A stretch of DNA of 64,000 nucleotides, from contig NZ_JAUSVO010000003.1 in assembly GCF_030814715.1 (NCBI RefSeq), forward strand, positions 372,001-436,000, given 5' to 3'. The notes under the pieces are model-generated. The model ran no database searches and was not told the origin of the DNA. It was given only the letters and a program-made list of their open reading frames with translations. Below, piece after piece: positions 43,214 through 53,771 of the stretch. The translations under genes were made by a program, and so were the position numbers. The stretch's first letter is position 1. Each line of letters starts with the position of its first letter. The stretch comes from Kaistia dalseonensis (GTDB lineage Bacteria; Pseudomonadota; Alphaproteobacteria; Rhizobiales; Kaistiaceae).

Positions 43214-44161
43214 ATGATCGCGGGCGCCGTCTGCCTCAGCCATTCACCGCTTATGGATCACAATCGCGCCGATGCCGGCGTCGAAGCCCGCTTCAACGCG
43301 GCGCTGAAATCTGCGTCGCGCAAGATCGCCGAGTGGGAGCCCGATCTCTGCGTCGTCTTCTTCCCGGATCATTTCAACGGCTTCTTCTACGACCTGATGC
43401 CGGCATTCTGCATCGGTGCTGCCGCCAATTCGATCGGCGATTTCGGCTCCGTCCCCGGCCAGCTCGATGTTCCCGAGGATATTGCCGTCGACATCGCCAC
43501 CTCCTGCACCCGCTCCGGCGTCGATATTGCGCTGTCCTATCGCATGCAGGTCGATCATGGCGCCGTGCAGCCGGTAGAACTGCTCTCGGAATTTCATTCG
43601 CTGACGCGCATCGTCCCGATCTTCATCAACTGCGCAGCGCCGCCGCGCCCGACCTTCGCGCGGGTCCGCGCGCTCGGCGAGGCGGTCGGCGTCTGGGCCA
43701 ACCGGACCAGCCAGCGCGTGCTGTTCCTGGCCTCGGGCGGCCTGTCGCATGATCCGCCGATCCCGGCCATGAAGGGCGCGACGCCGGATGTGCGCGCCAA
43801 GCTGATCGACGGCCGCGCCGCGAGCCACGCGGCCCGCCTGTCGCGCCAGACGCGGATCCACGGCGCCGGCCATGCCTATGTCTCAGGCACCAGCCCGCTC
43901 CGTCCGCTCAACCCGACCTGGGATCGCGACTTCCTCGATCATCTGACGCGTGAAGACCTGACGGTCGGCGACGACTGGCGCGACGACGACATCACCGAGG
44001 CCGCAGGACGCGGCGCGCATGAAGTGCGCAGCTGGATCGCGGCCTTCGGTGCCCTGTCGGCGGCCGGCCACTTCCAGACAACCGTCGAATTCTACGAGCC
44101 CGTTCCGGAATGGATCACCGGCATGGCGATCGCGACCGCGACGCCGCGTTCGGCCACCTGA
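43214..44161 (+). CDS. mhpB: 2,3-dihydroxyphenylpropionate 1,2-dioxygenase
   Basis: A 315-residue class III extradiol dioxygenase (LigB fold, Fe(II)). It opens 3-(2,3-dihydroxyphenyl)propionate by meta cleavage. Landmarks are AVCLSHSPLM with the N-terminal His, PDHFNGFFYDLMPAFCIG, YRMQVDHGAVQPVE and FLASGGLSHDPP. Length equals E. coli MhpB (314). The start follows AGGGAGAATAAGCCG. It is the first gene of the mhp operon, whose order is B, C, A, binding protein, D, F, E, then the ABC importer. Confidence 0.95.
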   Translation: MIAGAVCLSHSPLMDHNRADAGVEARFNAALKSASRKIAEWEPDLCVVFFPDHFNGFFYDLMPAFCIGAAANSIGDFGSVPGQLDVPEDIAVDIATSCTRSGVDIALSYRMQVDHGAVQPVELLSEFHSLTRIVPIFINCAAPPRPTFARVRALGEAVGVWANRTSQRVLFLASGGLSHDPPIPAMKGATPDVRAKLIDGRAASHAARLSRQTRIHGAGHAYVSGTSPLRPLNPTWDRDFLDHLTREDLTVGDDWRDDDITEAAGRGAHEVRSWIAAFGALSAAGHFQTTVEFYEPVPEWITGMAIATATPRSAT

Positions 44162-44192
44162 TCCCAAGCCTATCAAGAAGAGGAGCCAATTC

Positions 44193-45104
44193 ATGTCCGA
44201 GGCAGCGAAGCCGGCACCGTTCCAGAGCGTCTGGGGCGATCTTCGCGGTGTTTCCTTCTCGCAGGGCTTCATCGAGGCCAACGGTGTGAAGACCCGCTAT
44301 CTGCATTCGGGCCGCACGGGCCTGCCGCCGCTCATCCTGCTGCACGGCGTCGGCGGCCATGCCGAGGCCTATGTCCGCAATCTCGGCTCGCATGGCGAGT
44401 TGTTCGATGTCTGGGCGATCGACATGCTCGGCCATGGCTGGACCGACAAGGCCTCGCATGATCTCGAGGTGAAGCACTATGTCGAGCACGTGCTCGCCGT
44501 CATGAAGGTCCTCGGCTTCGAGAAGGCGTCCTTCAGCGGTGAATCGCTCGGCGGCTGGGTCGCGTCGCGCATCGCCGCCGACCATCCCGAGAAGGTGGAC
44601 CGCCTGGTTCTCAACACGGCCGGCGGCTCGCAGGCCGACCCGGTGGTGATGGAGCGCCTGAAGACGCTCTCGCTGCGCGCCGCCAGCGATCCGACCTGGG
44701 AGTTCATCAAGGCCCGCGTCGAATGGCTGATGGCCGACAAGTCCAAGGCCTATGACGATCTCGTCGCGACACGCCAGGCGATCTACGCCCAGCCCGGCAT
44801 GGCCGAGGCCATGAAGCACAACATGATCCTGCAGGAGATGGAGGTCCGGAAGCGGAACCTCATGTATCCGGCCGACTATGGGCGCATCAAGGCGCCGACG
44901 CTGGTTCTATGGACCTCGGATGATCCGACGGCCGATGTGAGCGAAGGCCGCCGCATCGCATCCATGATCCCGGGTGCGCTGTTCACGGTCATGGAAGGTT
45001 GTGGTCACTGGCCGCAATTCGAGGATGCCGAGACGTTCAACCGGATTCATCTCGGCTTCCTCAAGGGAGAAACGGTTCCGGAGGCACAGCCCGTCGCCGC
45101 ATAG
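44193..45104 (+). CDS. mhpC: Meta-cleavage product hydrolase (alpha/beta fold)
   Basis: A 303-residue alpha/beta hydrolase. It hydrolyses the ring-opened 2-hydroxy-6-oxonona-2,4-diene-1,9-dioate to 2-hydroxypenta-2,4-dienoate and succinate. HGVGGHAE oxyanion loop, nucleophile Ser118 in GESLGG, an Asp in WTSDDPT (243/244) and His272 in GCGHWPQFE. It is a little longer than E. coli MhpC. The ATG at 44193 has AAGAGGAGCC upstream; the open frame continues farther but only by overlapping mhpB. Confidence 0.92.
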   Translation: MSEAAKPAPFQSVWGDLRGVSFSQGFIEANGVKTRYLHSGRTGLPPLILLHGVGGHAEAYVRNLGSHGELFDVWAIDMLGHGWTDKASHDLEVKHYVEHVLAVMKVLGFEKASFSGESLGGWVASRIAADHPEKVDRLVLNTAGGSQADPVVMERLKTLSLRAASDPTWEFIKARVEWLMADKSKAYDDLVATRQAIYAQPGMAEAMKHNMILQEMEVRKRNLMYPADYGRIKAPTLVLWTSDDPTADVSEGRRIASMIPGALFTVMEGCGHWPQFEDAETFNRIHLGFLKGETVPEAQPVAA

Positions 45105-45166
45105 GCACGGGGGAGAGGACGCGGCGACGTGCGGAGGCGCGTCGCCTGCCATGAGAGGGAGGCGAC

Positions 45167-46816
45167 ATGAGCACTACATCACATGATGCGGATCACTGGA
45201 CCGGCTTAGCCGAGCCGGACGCCGTCATTGTCGGGGCCGGCCCGGTCGGGCTGCTGATCGCGAACCAGCTCGGGGCGCAGGGCCTCTCGGTGCTGGTGCT
45301 CGAGCAGTTGCCAGAGCTGATCGATTATCCCCGCGGCGTCGGCATGGATGACGAGTGCCTGCGGGCGATCCAGGCGGTCGGCCTTGTCGACGGCGTGCTG
45401 CCGCACACGACGCCCAATCAGTGGATGCGCTTCGTCACCGGCAAGGGTCGCTGCTTCGCCTCGATCGAGCCGCGCACCGACGAATTCGGCTGGCCCCGGC
45501 GCAATGCCTTCATCCAGCCGCTCGTCGACCGCGTGCTCGCCGACGGCCTCTCACGCTATCCCGGCGTCTCGCTCGAACTGGGCACGCGGCTCGATAGCTT
45601 CACGCAGGACAATGAAGGCGTCACGCTCAAGGTCGTCGACCGGACCGGCACGACGCAGACGATCCGCACCCGCTACATGGTTGCCGCCGACGGCGGCAAA
45701 AGCGCCATCCGCAAGGCGCTCGACATTCCCTTCGAAGGCACCACCGATTCAAACCGGTGGATCGTGATCGATGTCGCCAACGATCCCGTCGCCAGCCCCA
45801 ACGCCTACATGCATTGCGACCCGGCGCGGCCCTATGTGTCGATCGCGCTGCCGCATGGCATTCGCCGTTTCGAGTTCATGCTGTTTGCGGGCGAGGCACC
45901 GGGCGACGTCGTGCCGCCGGAAATGCTGCGCCAGATGCTCGCCAAGGTCGTCGCCGACCCCGACAACATCGACCTGATCCGCGCCCGCATCTACACGCAT
46001 AATGCGCGCCTCGCGAAACACTTCCGCAAAGGCCGCGTGCTGCTCGCCGGCGACGCCGCCCACATCATGCCGGTCTGGCAGGGCCAGGGCTACAATAGCG
46101 GCGTGCGCGACGCGGCCAATCTCGGCTGGAAGCTCGCTCTGGTTCTGAAGGGCATAGCCGGCGACGAACTGCTCGACACCTATGAGGAAGAGCGGCGTGA
46201 GCATGCCCGCGCCATGATCGACCTGTCGCAGACTGCCGGACGGATCTTCTCGCCGACCAATCCGATCGTCGTCGGCCTGCGCGACGCCATCACCTGGCTC
46301 CTCAATTATATCCCGCCGGTGAAGCGCTATTTCCTCGAAATGCGCTTCAAGCCGATGCCGCGCTACAAATCCGGCGCGCTCTTCTATGGCCACGGTTTCG
46401 ACGCCGCCTCGCCTGTCGGGCGCATGTTCATCCAGCCCATGGTCGAGACCGCCGACCGGCGCGTGGTGCGCCTCGACGACATCATCGGCAATGGCTTTGC
46501 GCTGATCGCCTGGGGCATCGACCCCTCGCGCTGGCTGTCGCCCGCAACGCGGCGCACGCTCGATCGGCTCGGGGCGCGCATCATCTCCGTGGTGCCGAGC
46601 GTCCAGCTCCAGCACGAACATGCCCGCTACAACGACGTGACCGTGGTCGGCGATCGCGATGGACGGCTCAAGGAATGGTTCGGCCGCAATGCCGATCCGG
46701 TGATCCTCGTCCGTCCGGATCGCTTCGTCGGCGCGGCCTGCAAGCCGCAATCCATCGATGACGGCGTCGTGGCGCTGACGCGCGCCATGTCGTGCCACGT
46801 GGAGGCGATCGCCTGA
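45167..46816 (+). CDS. mhpA: 3-(3-hydroxyphenyl)propionate hydroxylase (FAD monooxygenase)
   Basis: A 549-residue class A flavin monooxygenase. It hydroxylates 3-(3-hydroxyphenyl)propionate at position 2 using NADH and O2. FAD-binding GxGxxG in VIVGAGPVGLLIANQLG (about 21-37), DG motif YMVAADGGKSAIRK, and the second FAD motif VLLAGDAAHIMPVWQGQGYNSGVRDA. Length is close to E. coli MhpA (554). GAGGGAGGCGAC precedes the start codon. Confidence 0.95.
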   Translation: MSTTSHDADHWTGLAEPDAVIVGAGPVGLLIANQLGAQGLSVLVLEQLPELIDYPRGVGMDDECLRAIQAVGLVDGVLPHTTPNQWMRFVTGKGRCFASIEPRTDEFGWPRRNAFIQPLVDRVLADGLSRYPGVSLELGTRLDSFTQDNEGVTLKVVDRTGTTQTIRTRYMVAADGGKSAIRKALDIPFEGTTDSNRWIVIDVANDPVASPNAYMHCDPARPYVSIALPHGIRRFEFMLFAGEAPGDVVPPEMLRQMLAKVVADPDNIDLIRARIYTHNARLAKHFRKGRVLLAGDAAHIMPVWQGQGYNSGVRDAANLGWKLALVLKGIAGDELLDTYEEERREHARAMIDLSQTAGRIFSPTNPIVVGLRDAITWLLNYIPPVKRYFLEMRFKPMPRYKSGALFYGHGFDAASPVGRMFIQPMVETADRRVVRLDDIIGNGFALIAWGIDPSRWLSPATRRTLDRLGARIISVVPSVQLQHEHARYNDVTVVGDRDGRLKEWFGRNADPVILVRPDRFVGAACKPQSIDDGVVALTRAMSCHVEAIA

Positions 46817-46820
46817 TCGC

Positions 46821-46842
46821 GGCCCCGGAGGGAGCCGGGGCC
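46821..46842 (+). repeat. Intra-operon hairpin before the binding-protein gene
   Basis: GGCCCCGG/CCGGGGCC with a 6-nt loop, directly after the mhpA stop and 26 bp before the binding-protein gene. No T-tract. Confidence 0.6.
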
Positions 46843-46867
46843 GACTGACTTTTCGAGGGAGGATGGA

Positions 46868-48028
46868 ATGAAGATGATCAATGGTTCGATGCGGCATCTG
46901 GGGACCGGCCTGGTCGCCCTGCTCATGGTGGGGGCGAGCAGCCTGGCGGCACGGGCCGACATCACCGTCGGCGTGCTCGCGCCGCTCACGGGGCCGGCCG
47001 CCGCACTCGGCGCCGAGACGAAGCGGGCGATTACGCTGATCCCCGATACGTTGGCCGGCGAAAAGGTCACGGTCGTCATTCTCGATGACGCGACCGATCC
47101 GACCGCCGCCGTGCGCGCGGCCCAGCGTCTCGTCTCGGAGAACAAGGTCGACGTCATTCTGGGACCGGGCATCAACGCCCTCGCCGCGGCCGTGACGCCT
47201 GTGGCGCAGGAATCCGGCACACCCATGATCGCGCTCACGCCTTATCAGCCGCCGGCCGACAAGCAGAAATGGGTCTTCCGCTCGGTGCAGAACGCGGATT
47301 CCATGGTCCGCCGCATCGTGCAGGACATGACCGAGAAGAAGGTCAAGACGGTCGGCTATATCGGCTTCGCCGACGCCTGGGGCGACCTGCTGGCCAAGGA
47401 GCTCGACAAGGCCCTCGCCGGTACGGACATCAAGCTGGTGGCGAGCGAACGCTTCAATCGGCAGGACACGACGGTGACCGCGCAGGTCCTGAAGCTGCTC
47501 GCCTATCATCCCGAGGTCGTCTTCGTCGGCGGATCGGGCACCCCGGCCACGCTGCCGGAGATCGAGCTGAAGAAGCGCGGCTTCAAGGGCCAGATCTACC
47601 AGTCGCACGGCGTCACGACGCGCGAGTTCATCCGTGTCGGCGGCGCGGCCGTCGAAGGGACCTTGATACCGGTCGGACCGATCCTGGTCGCCGAGCAACT
47701 GCCGGACGGTCACCCGAGCAAGGCGGCCGGCGTCGCCTTCAACAAGGCGATCGAGGATGCGAACGGCCCCAACTCGCGCTCGGCGCAGGCGGGAACCGCG
47801 TGGGACTCCTGGCTGCTCTTCGCCAACGCCGTCCCAACGGCGCTCAAGACCGCCCAGCCCGGCACGCCCGAATTCCGCGCGGCGGTTCGCGATGCGCTCG
47901 AAAACACCAAGGGCCTCGTCGGCGTCCACGGCGTCTACACGATGACACCCGAGGACCATACCGGCCTCGATGACAATGCTCGCGTCCTGATCGAGATCGT
48001 CGACGGACAGTGGAAGCTCGTGAAGTGA
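46868..48028 (+). CDS. ABC transporter substrate-binding protein, Liv type, within the mhp operon
   Basis: A 386-residue periplasmic binding protein (Peripla_BP_6, LivJ-like). Signal peptide about 1-27 (LGTGLVALLMVGASSLAARA). Mature start DITVGVLAPLTGPAAALGAE, then LDDATDPTAAVRAAQRLVSENKVDVILG, typical of binders that in soil Alphaproteobacteria also take aromatic acids. It sits between mhpA and mhpD, apart from its permease and ATPase genes, and is bracketed by GC-rich hairpins. Likely ligands are hydroxyphenylpropionates or related phenylpropanoids (inference). GGGAGGATGGA precedes the start. Confidence 0.9.
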   Translation: MKMINGSMRHLGTGLVALLMVGASSLAARADITVGVLAPLTGPAAALGAETKRAITLIPDTLAGEKVTVVILDDATDPTAAVRAAQRLVSENKVDVILGPGINALAAAVTPVAQESGTPMIALTPYQPPADKQKWVFRSVQNADSMVRRIVQDMTEKKVKTVGYIGFADAWGDLLAKELDKALAGTDIKLVASERFNRQDTTVTAQVLKLLAYHPEVVFVGGSGTPATLPEIELKKRGFKGQIYQSHGVTTREFIRVGGAAVEGTLIPVGPILVAEQLPDGHPSKAAGVAFNKAIEDANGPNSRSAQAGTAWDSWLLFANAVPTALKTAQPGTPEFRAAVRDALENTKGLVGVHGVYTMTPEDHTGLDDNARVLIEIVDGQWKLVK

Positions 48029-48032
48029 GACC

Positions 48033-48060
48033 GGACCGGGCCGAAAAACCGGCCCGGTCC
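48033..48060 (+). repeat. Intra-operon hairpin after the binding-protein gene
   Basis: Perfect 11-bp stem GGACCGGGCCG/CGGCCCGGTCC with a 6-nt A-rich loop, 4 bp after the stop. No T-tract follows, so it probably stabilises the upstream message or partly attenuates rather than ends transcription. Confidence 0.65.
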
Positions 48061-48078
48061 GTTACCTGAGGATGGACA

Positions 48079-48888
48079 ATGAACGACGTCAGCAACAGCC
48101 TGGCCATTCGATCGCTCGCCGACAGGCTCATCGCCGCCGAAACCGATCGTAGCGCCTGCCCGCCGATCCGCGAGGAAATCGCGGCGCTTTCCGTCGGCGA
48201 CGCGGTCTCGGCCGCCTATGCCGTGCAGAACGAGGTGAACCGTCGCCGCAGCGATGCAGGCGAACGCATCGTCGGCCGCAAGATCGGACTGACGTCGAAA
48301 GCGGTCCAGAAGCAACTCGGCGTCGATTCCCCCGATTTCGGCACGCTCTTCGCCGCCATGGCGATCGGCGACGGCGCGGAGATTTCGCTCGGCGGACTGA
48401 TCCAGCCGAAGGTCGAGGCAGAAATCGCCTTCATCCTCGGCCGTGACCTGACCTTCGAGCGCAACACCACCGCCGATATCCTGCGCGCGGTCGATTATGC
48501 CGTTGCCGCCATCGAGGTCGTCGACAGCCGTATCGCCAGATGGGACATCCGCCTGCTCGACACGGTCGCCGACAATGGTTCGAGCGCGCGCTTCGTGCTC
48601 GGCACCAGGCCGCTGTCGCTCGGCGCCGTCGATCTCTTCAACTGCACCATGTCGCTCGACCGCGCGGGTCAGGAAGTCTCGAAGGGAGCCGGTGCCGCCT
48701 GCCTCGGCAATCCCGTCAACGCCGCCTGCTGGCTCGCCGACATGATGGTCGCGATCGGCACCCCGCTGCGCGCCGGCGACGTGGTGATGACGGGCGCGCT
48801 CGGCCCCATGGCCGTCGTGACGGAGCCCGGCACGTACACCGCCAATATCGAAGGTTTCGGCTCGGTCAGGGCCGTGTTCACCGCATGA
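48079..48888 (+). CDS. mhpD: 2-keto-4-pentenoate hydratase
   Basis: A 269-residue FAH-superfamily hydratase. It adds water to 2-hydroxypenta-2,4-dienoate to give 4-hydroxy-2-oxovalerate. [26 protein letters not shown], then [16 protein letters not shown] with the metal-binding Glu residues, and VVDSRI. Length matches E. coli MhpD. Its stop overlaps an in-frame ATG of the next gene (ATGA). Confidence 0.95.
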   Translation: MNDVSNSLAIRSLADRLIAAETDRSACPPIREEIAALSVGDAVSAAYAVQNEVNRRRSDAGERIVGRKIGLTSKAVQKQLGVDSPDFGTLFAAMAIGDGAEISLGGLIQPKVEAEIAFILGRDLTFERNTTADILRAVDYAVAAIEVVDSRIARWDIRLLDTVADNGSSARFVLGTRPLSLGAVDLFNCTMSLDRAGQEVSKGAGAACLGNPVNAACWLADMMVAIGTPLRAGDVVMTGALGPMAVVTEPGTYTANIEGFGSVRAVFTA

Positions 48889-48896
48889 GGACTGTC

Positions 48897-49847
48897 ATGA
48901 GTGATGAGAAGATCGCGGTCGCGATCATCGGATCCGGCAATATCGGCACGGATCTGATGATCAAGGTCATGCGCTATGCCAAGCACCTCCGCATGGCCGC
49001 ACTGGTCGGCATCGACCCGAAATCAGACGGTCTCGCCCGCGCCGCCCGCCTCGGCGTGGCCACCACCGCCGGAGGCATAGACGGCCTGCTGGCGCTGCCC
49101 GATTTCGCCGATATCGGCATCGTCTTCGACGCGACATCGGCCGGAGCCCATGTCGAGCACGACAAGCGGCTCGCCGCGCATGATGTGCGCGTGATCGATC
49201 TGACGCCTGCCGCCGTCGGTCCCTATGTCGTGCCGGTGGTCAATCTCGGAGCGCACAGCAAGGCGCGCAACATCAACATGGTGACATGCGGCGGCCAGGC
49301 GACCATTCCGATGGTCCACGCCGTCTCGCGCGTCGCCCCCGTTGCCTATGCCGAGATCGTCGCCTCGATTGCGAGCAAATCGGCCGGCCCCGGCACCCGC
49401 GCCAATATCGACGAATTCACTGAAACAACATCGCGCGCCCTCGTCGAGGTTGGTGGTGCCGCACGCGGCAAGGCGATCATCGTGCTCAATCCGGCCGAGC
49501 CGCCGCTGATGATGCGCGACACGGTCTATTGCCTCACCGATCTCGACGCCGACCGCGATGCGATCGTCGCCTCGGTCGCCGAGATCGCCGCGGCGGTCCA
49601 GCGCTATGTTCCCGGCTATCGGCTGAAGCAGGCGGTGCAGTTCGACGCCTTCGACGCGTCGAACCCTCTGACCATCCCCGGCATCGGCACCCGCACCGGC
49701 CTCAAGGTCACGATCTTCATCGAGGTCGAAGGCGCTGCCCATTACCTCCCGGCCTATGCCGGCAATCTCGACATCATGACGAGCGCGGCGCTGGCCGCGG
49801 CCGAGCATATGGCGGCGGAGCGCCAGTCGCTCGCCGTCGCCGGCTGA
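48897..49847 (+). CDS. mhpF: Acetaldehyde dehydrogenase, acylating
   Basis: A 316-residue NAD+-dependent dehydrogenase that converts acetaldehyde from the aldolase to acetyl-CoA, working in a channelling complex with MhpE. Rossmann motif [10 protein letters not shown] at about 12-21, nucleophile Cys131 in MVTCGGQAT, and the C-terminal dimer region [22 protein letters not shown]. The ATG at 48897 ([10 protein letters not shown]) has GAGG 7 nt upstream and gives exactly the E. coli length; an ATG at 48885 overlapping the mhpD stop adds four residues. Confidence 0.95.
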   Translation: MSDEKIAVAIIGSGNIGTDLMIKVMRYAKHLRMAALVGIDPKSDGLARAARLGVATTAGGIDGLLALPDFADIGIVFDATSAGAHVEHDKRLAAHDVRVIDLTPAAVGPYVVPVVNLGAHSKARNINMVTCGGQATIPMVHAVSRVAPVAYAEIVASIASKSAGPGTRANIDEFTETTSRALVEVGGAARGKAIIVLNPAEPPLMMRDTVYCLTDLDADRDAIVASVAEIAAAVQRYVPGYRLKQAVQFDAFDASNPLTIPGIGTRTGLKVTIFIEVEGAAHYLPAYAGNLDIMTSAALAAAEHMAAERQSLAVAG

Positions 49848-49860
49848 CAGGGAGATCGCG

Positions 49861-50889
49861 ATGACCATCGCAAACCGCAGGATTTATGTTTCCGACGTGA
49901 CGCTGCGCGACGGCATGCACGCCGTCCGCCATCGCTATTCGATCGAGCAGATCGAGACGATCGCCGCCGCCCTCGACGCCGCCGGCGTCGCGAGCATCGA
50001 GGTCGCCCATGGCGACGGCTTGCAGGGCTCGAGCTTCAACTATGGCTTCGGCGCCCACACCGATATCGAGTGGATCGAGGCCGCCGCCTCGGTCGTCAAG
50101 AATGCGCGGATCGCGACGCTGCTGCTGCCCGGCATCGGCACGACCCATGATCTCGATGCCGCCTACAAGGCCGGCGCGCGCGTCGTCCGCATCGCGACCC
50201 ACAGCACCGAGGCGGACATTGCCCGCCAGCACATCGAGCATGCGCGCAAACTCGGCATGGACGCCGTCGGCTTCCTGATGATGAGCCATATGAATACGCC
50301 GCAGGGCCTCGCCGCGCAGGCGAAGCTGATGGAAAGCTATGGGGCGACCTGCGTCTATGTCGTCGATTCCGGCGGCGCCATGAACATGTACGACGTCGCC
50401 GATCGCGTCCGCGCCTTCAAGGACACGCTGCAGCCGGAGACCGAAGTCGGCATGCACGCGCACCATAATCTCGCGCTCGGCGTCGCCAACAGCATCACCG
50501 CGCTTGAGCACGGCGCCGACCGCATCGATGCGAGCCTCACCGGCATGGGCGCCGGTGCCGGCAACGCGCCGCTCGAAGCCTTCGTCGCCGCCATCGACAA
50601 GATGGGCCTCGATCATGGCTGCGACGTCCGTCGCCTGATCGACGCGGCCGAGGACCTCGTCCGTCCGCTGCAGGAGCGCCCGGTCCGCGTCGACCGCGAG
50701 ACCCTCGCGCTCGGCTATGCCGGCGTCTATTCGAGCTTCCTGCGCCATACCGAGGCGGCTGCGAAGAAATACGGGCTTTCCTCCTTCGACATACTGGTCG
50801 AGCTCGGGCGTCGGCGCATGGTCGGCGGCCAGGAGGACATGATCATCGACGTAGCGCTGGATCTTCTGGCCGAGAAGGCTGCCGTCTGA
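49861..50889 (+). CDS. mhpE: 4-hydroxy-2-oxovalerate aldolase
   Basis: A 342-residue class II (metal-dependent) DRE-TIM aldolase that splits 4-hydroxy-2-oxovalerate to pyruvate and acetaldehyde. [15 protein letters not shown] carries the catalytic Arg and metal-binding Asp; [15 protein letters not shown] and [15 protein letters not shown] supply the catalytic and metal His residues. The C-terminal helices contact MhpF. With mhpB, C, A, D and F this completes the route to pyruvate, succinate and acetyl-CoA. Confidence 0.95.
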   Translation: MTIANRRIYVSDVTLRDGMHAVRHRYSIEQIETIAAALDAAGVASIEVAHGDGLQGSSFNYGFGAHTDIEWIEAAASVVKNARIATLLLPGIGTTHDLDAAYKAGARVVRIATHSTEADIARQHIEHARKLGMDAVGFLMMSHMNTPQGLAAQAKLMESYGATCVYVVDSGGAMNMYDVADRVRAFKDTLQPETEVGMHAHHNLALGVANSITALEHGADRIDASLTGMGAGAGNAPLEAFVAAIDKMGLDHGCDVRRLIDAAEDLVRPLQERPVRVDRETLALGYAGVYSSFLRHTEAAAKKYGLSSFDILVELGRRRMVGGQEDMIIDVALDLLAEKAAV

Positions 50890-50964
50890 CCCTGAGGAGG
50901 GCAGCCGGAGGGGAGGATATCTGAGGAGCGGCCCGCTGCTTGCCGGCGGGTCGAGGGAGGACGA

Positions 50965-52002
50965 ATGGACGGCACGATCGCCTTGATGCTCGTGCAGGAT
51001 GGCGTGACGACAGGAGCGATCTATGCGCTCCTGGCGCTCGCCATCGTGCTTGTTTTCACCGTCACGCGGATCATCTTCGTTCCGCAGGGAGAGTTCATCT
51101 CCTTTGGCGCGCTGACCCTTTCACAGTTGCAGCAGGGCACCGCGCCATCGATCGTCTGGCTGCTCGTCGGCTTCGGTGGTCTTGCAGCGATCTTCGAACT
51201 GGTCGAGGCGCTGCGGCATCGCCGCTTCTCGGCCGTGCCGCGGATTCTCGGCTGGAATGTCGGCCTTCCCGTGCTGCTCGCGTTCCTGGCTATCTGGCTC
51301 GCCCCACTCAAGCTCGGCCTCGGCGTCGAAATCGTGCTGTCGCTGGCGCTCGTCGCGCCGCTCGGCCCCTATCTCTACCGCATCGTATTCCAGCCGCTCG
51401 CCGAATCCTCGGTGCTGGTGCTGCTCATCGCCGCCATGGCCGTCCATGTGGCGCTGACCGGTTTCGGCCTGCTGTTCTTCGGCGCCGAGGGCTCGCGCAC
51501 CGAAGCCTTCTCCGACGCCATGTTCAATGTCGGCCCGGCCATGATCACCGGCCAGAGCATTGCGGTGGTCGCCGTCAGCTTCGTCCTGATGCTCGGCCTC
51601 TATCTCATCTTCGAGCGCACCATGATCGGCAAGGCGCTCCGCGCCACGGCCGTCAACCGCCTCGGTGCCCGGCTCGTCGGCATCAGCACCAGCCTCTCGG
51701 GCAGGACCGTGTTCCTGATCGCGGCATTGCTCGGCGGCCTCTCGGGCATACTGATCGGGCCGCTCACCACGGTCTACTACGACACGGGCTTCCTGATCGG
51801 CCTCAAGGGCTTCGTCGCCGCGATCATCGGCGGGCTGATCAGCTATCCGATCGCGGCGGTCGCGGCGATCCTGATCGGCATACTGGAGTCCATCTCCTCC
51901 TTCTGGGCCAGCGCCTTCAAGGAGGTGATCGTCTTCACCGCGATCATCCCGTTCCTGATCTGGCGTTCGTTGCGCGCCGGCCCCGCCGAGGATGAGGAGT
52001 AA
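50965..52002 (+). CDS. ABC transporter permease, LivH type
   Basis: A 345-residue inner-membrane permease of the branched-chain amino acid class. GVTTGAIYALLALAIVLVFTVTRIIFVPQGEFISFGAL at the N-terminus, a longer than usual insertion of hydrophobic segments (about 60-140), then AVNRLGARLVGISTSLSGRTVFLIAALLGGLSGIL and GFVAAIIGGLISYPIAAVAAILIG. The extra central span region is common in importers linked to aromatic catabolism. GAGGGAGGACGA precedes the start. Confidence 0.9.
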   Translation: MDGTIALMLVQDGVTTGAIYALLALAIVLVFTVTRIIFVPQGEFISFGALTLSQLQQGTAPSIVWLLVGFGGLAAIFELVEALRHRRFSAVPRILGWNVGLPVLLAFLAIWLAPLKLGLGVEIVLSLALVAPLGPYLYRIVFQPLAESSVLVLLIAAMAVHVALTGFGLLFFGAEGSRTEAFSDAMFNVGPAMITGQSIAVVAVSFVLMLGLYLIFERTMIGKALRATAVNRLGARLVGISTSLSGRTVFLIAALLGGLSGILIGPLTTVYYDTGFLIGLKGFVAAIIGGLISYPIAAVAAILIGILESISSFWASAFKEVIVFTAIIPFLIWRSLRAGPAEDEE

Positions 52003-52007
52003 CCCGC

Positions 52008-53771
52008 ATGGACCGTCGCCTGCTCGGCGTTATCGCCATCCTCATCCTGTTCGCGCTGCCGTCCATCCCGGGCATTCCGCCCTACTGGATCACGCTGCTG
52101 AACTATATCGGCCTCGCCTCGATCGTCACCATGGGCCTCGTCGTGCTCACCGGCGTCGGCGGCATGACCTCCTTTGGACAGGCCGCCTTTGTCGGCTTCG
52201 GCGCCTATACGACCGCCGTCCTGACGACGCATTATGGCTTCTCGCCCTGGCTGACCCTGCCGATCTCGCTGGTCGTGACCGGCATTGCGGCGGCGATCCT
52301 CGGCGCCGTCACGCTTCGCCTCTCCGGCCACTACCTGCCGATCTGCACGCTGGCCTGGGGCATCAGCCTCTACTACCTCTTCGGCAATCTGGATTTTCTC
52401 GGCCGCCATGACGGCATCGCCGACATTCCGGCCCTGGCGGTTGGTGGCCATGCGCTGATCGCATCAAGTGAATACTACTATGTCGTGGCGATCGCCTTGG
52501 TGCTCGCAGCGGTCGGAACGAGCAACCTGCTCGGTTCCCGCACCGGGCGGGCGATCCGCGCGCTGAAGGGCACGGCACGGGCGGCCGAATCCTTCGGCAT
52601 CAACACGATCCGCATCCGCCTCGTCGCCTTCACCTATGCGGCCGTGCTCGCCGGGCTCTCCGGCTGGCTCTACGCCCATATGCAGCGCGCCGTGAACCCG
52701 ACGCCCTTCGGCCTCGGCGCAAGCATCGACTATCTCTTCATGGCGGTGATCGGCGGGGCGAGCCATGTCGGCGGGGCGATCCTCGGCGCCGGCATCGTCA
52801 TCGTGCTGAAGGACCAGCTCCAGTCACTGCTGCCGCGCCTCTTCGAGACGGAAGGTAATTTCGAGACGATCATCTTCGGCATCCTGATCATCGTCTTGCT
52901 GCAGACTTTGCGCGACGGCCTGTGGCCGCACTTCGCGCGCCTGCTGCCGGGCGCACGGCGGCGGAAATCCGGCTATGCCGAGCCGCTACCTCGCCGTTCG
53001 CTCCCGGAGGCCGGCTCGGCGCTGCTCGACGTCACCGATCTGCGCAAGACGTTCGGCGGACTGGTCGCGGTCAACGACATCAATTTCTCGCTGAAGGCGG
53101 GCGAGATCGTCGGGCTGATCGGCCCGAACGGCGCCGGCAAGAGCACGACCTTCAACCTCGTGACCGGCGTGCTGCATGCGACCAGCGGCGCGGTCCGCTT
53201 CGCCGGCGAGACCATATCCACCCTCTCGGCGCGGATGATCGCCCGGCGTGGCGTCTCGCGCACCTTCCAGCATGTGAAGCTGGTGCCGGACATGAGCGTG
53301 CTCGAAAATGTCGCCCTCGGCGCGCATCTGCGCGGCGAGGCGGGTGCGATGCGCGGCCTGTTCCGGTTCGATCGCACCGAGGAAGCACGCATCTTCCGCG
53401 AGGCCGAACACCAACTCGAACGCGTCGGCCTCGCTGATCTCGCGGCGAAGCCCGCGGGCAGCCTCGCGCTCGGCCAGCAGCGCGTGCTCGAGATCGCCCG
53501 TGCGCTCTGCCTCGATCCCGTGCTGCTTCTGCTCGACGAGCCGGCAGCCGGCCTGCGCCACCTCGAAAAGGAGGCGCTGGCCGCGCTACTGAAGCGTCTG
53601 TCGCAGGAAGGTGTGGCGATCCTCCTCGTCGAGCACGACATGGATTTCGTCATGGGACTGACCAACCGCCTCGTCGTCATGGATTTCGGCACCAAGCTCG
53701 CCGAAGGCCCGCCGGCGGAGATCCAGGCCAATCCGGTCGTGATCGAGGCCTATCTCGGAGGCGTCGCATGA
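52008..53771 (+). CDS. LivM-LivG fusion: permease plus ATPase
   Basis: A 587-residue protein joining a LivM-type permease (about 1-310; [48 protein letters not shown]) to a LivG-type ATPase (about 340-587). The ATPase has Walker [10 protein letters not shown], signature [15 protein letters not shown] (LSxGQ variant), Walker [12 protein letters not shown] and switch VEHDMDFVM. The reading frame is continuous and the linker is a basic stretch ([16 protein letters not shown]). It starts after GATGAGGAG; the stop overlaps livF (ATGA). Fusions of this type occur in several Alphaproteobacteria. Confidence 0.92.
   Translation: MDRRLLGVIAILILFALPSIPGIPPYWITLLNYIGLASIVTMGLVVLTGVGGMTSFGQAAFVGFGAYTTAVLTTHYGFSPWLTLPISLVVTGIAAAILGAVTLRLSGHYLPICTLAWGISLYYLFGNLDFLGRHDGIADIPALAVGGHALIASSEYYYVVAIALVLAAVGTSNLLGSRTGRAIRALKGTARAAESFGINTIRIRLVAFTYAAVLAGLSGWLYAHMQRAVNPTPFGLGASIDYLFMAVIGGASHVGGAILGAGIVIVLKDQLQSLLPRLFETEGNFETIIFGILIIVLLQTLRDGLWPHFARLLPGARRRKSGYAEPLPRRSLPEAGSALLDVTDLRKTFGGLVAVNDINFSLKAGEIVGLIGPNGAGKSTTFNLVTGVLHATSGAVRFAGETISTLSARMIARRGVSRTFQHVKLVPDMSVLENVALGAHLRGEAGAMRGLFRFDRTEEARIFREAEHQLERVGLADLAAKPAGSLALGQQRVLEIARALCLDPVLLLLDEPAAGLRHLEKEALAALLKRLSQEGVAILLVEHDMDFVMGLTNRLVVMDFGTKLAEGPPAEIQANPVVIEAYLGGVA

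Noticed and set aside
45749-47959. 736-codon minus-strand frame opposite mhpA and the Liv-type binding protein
   Set aside because: Shadow of two well-supported genes.
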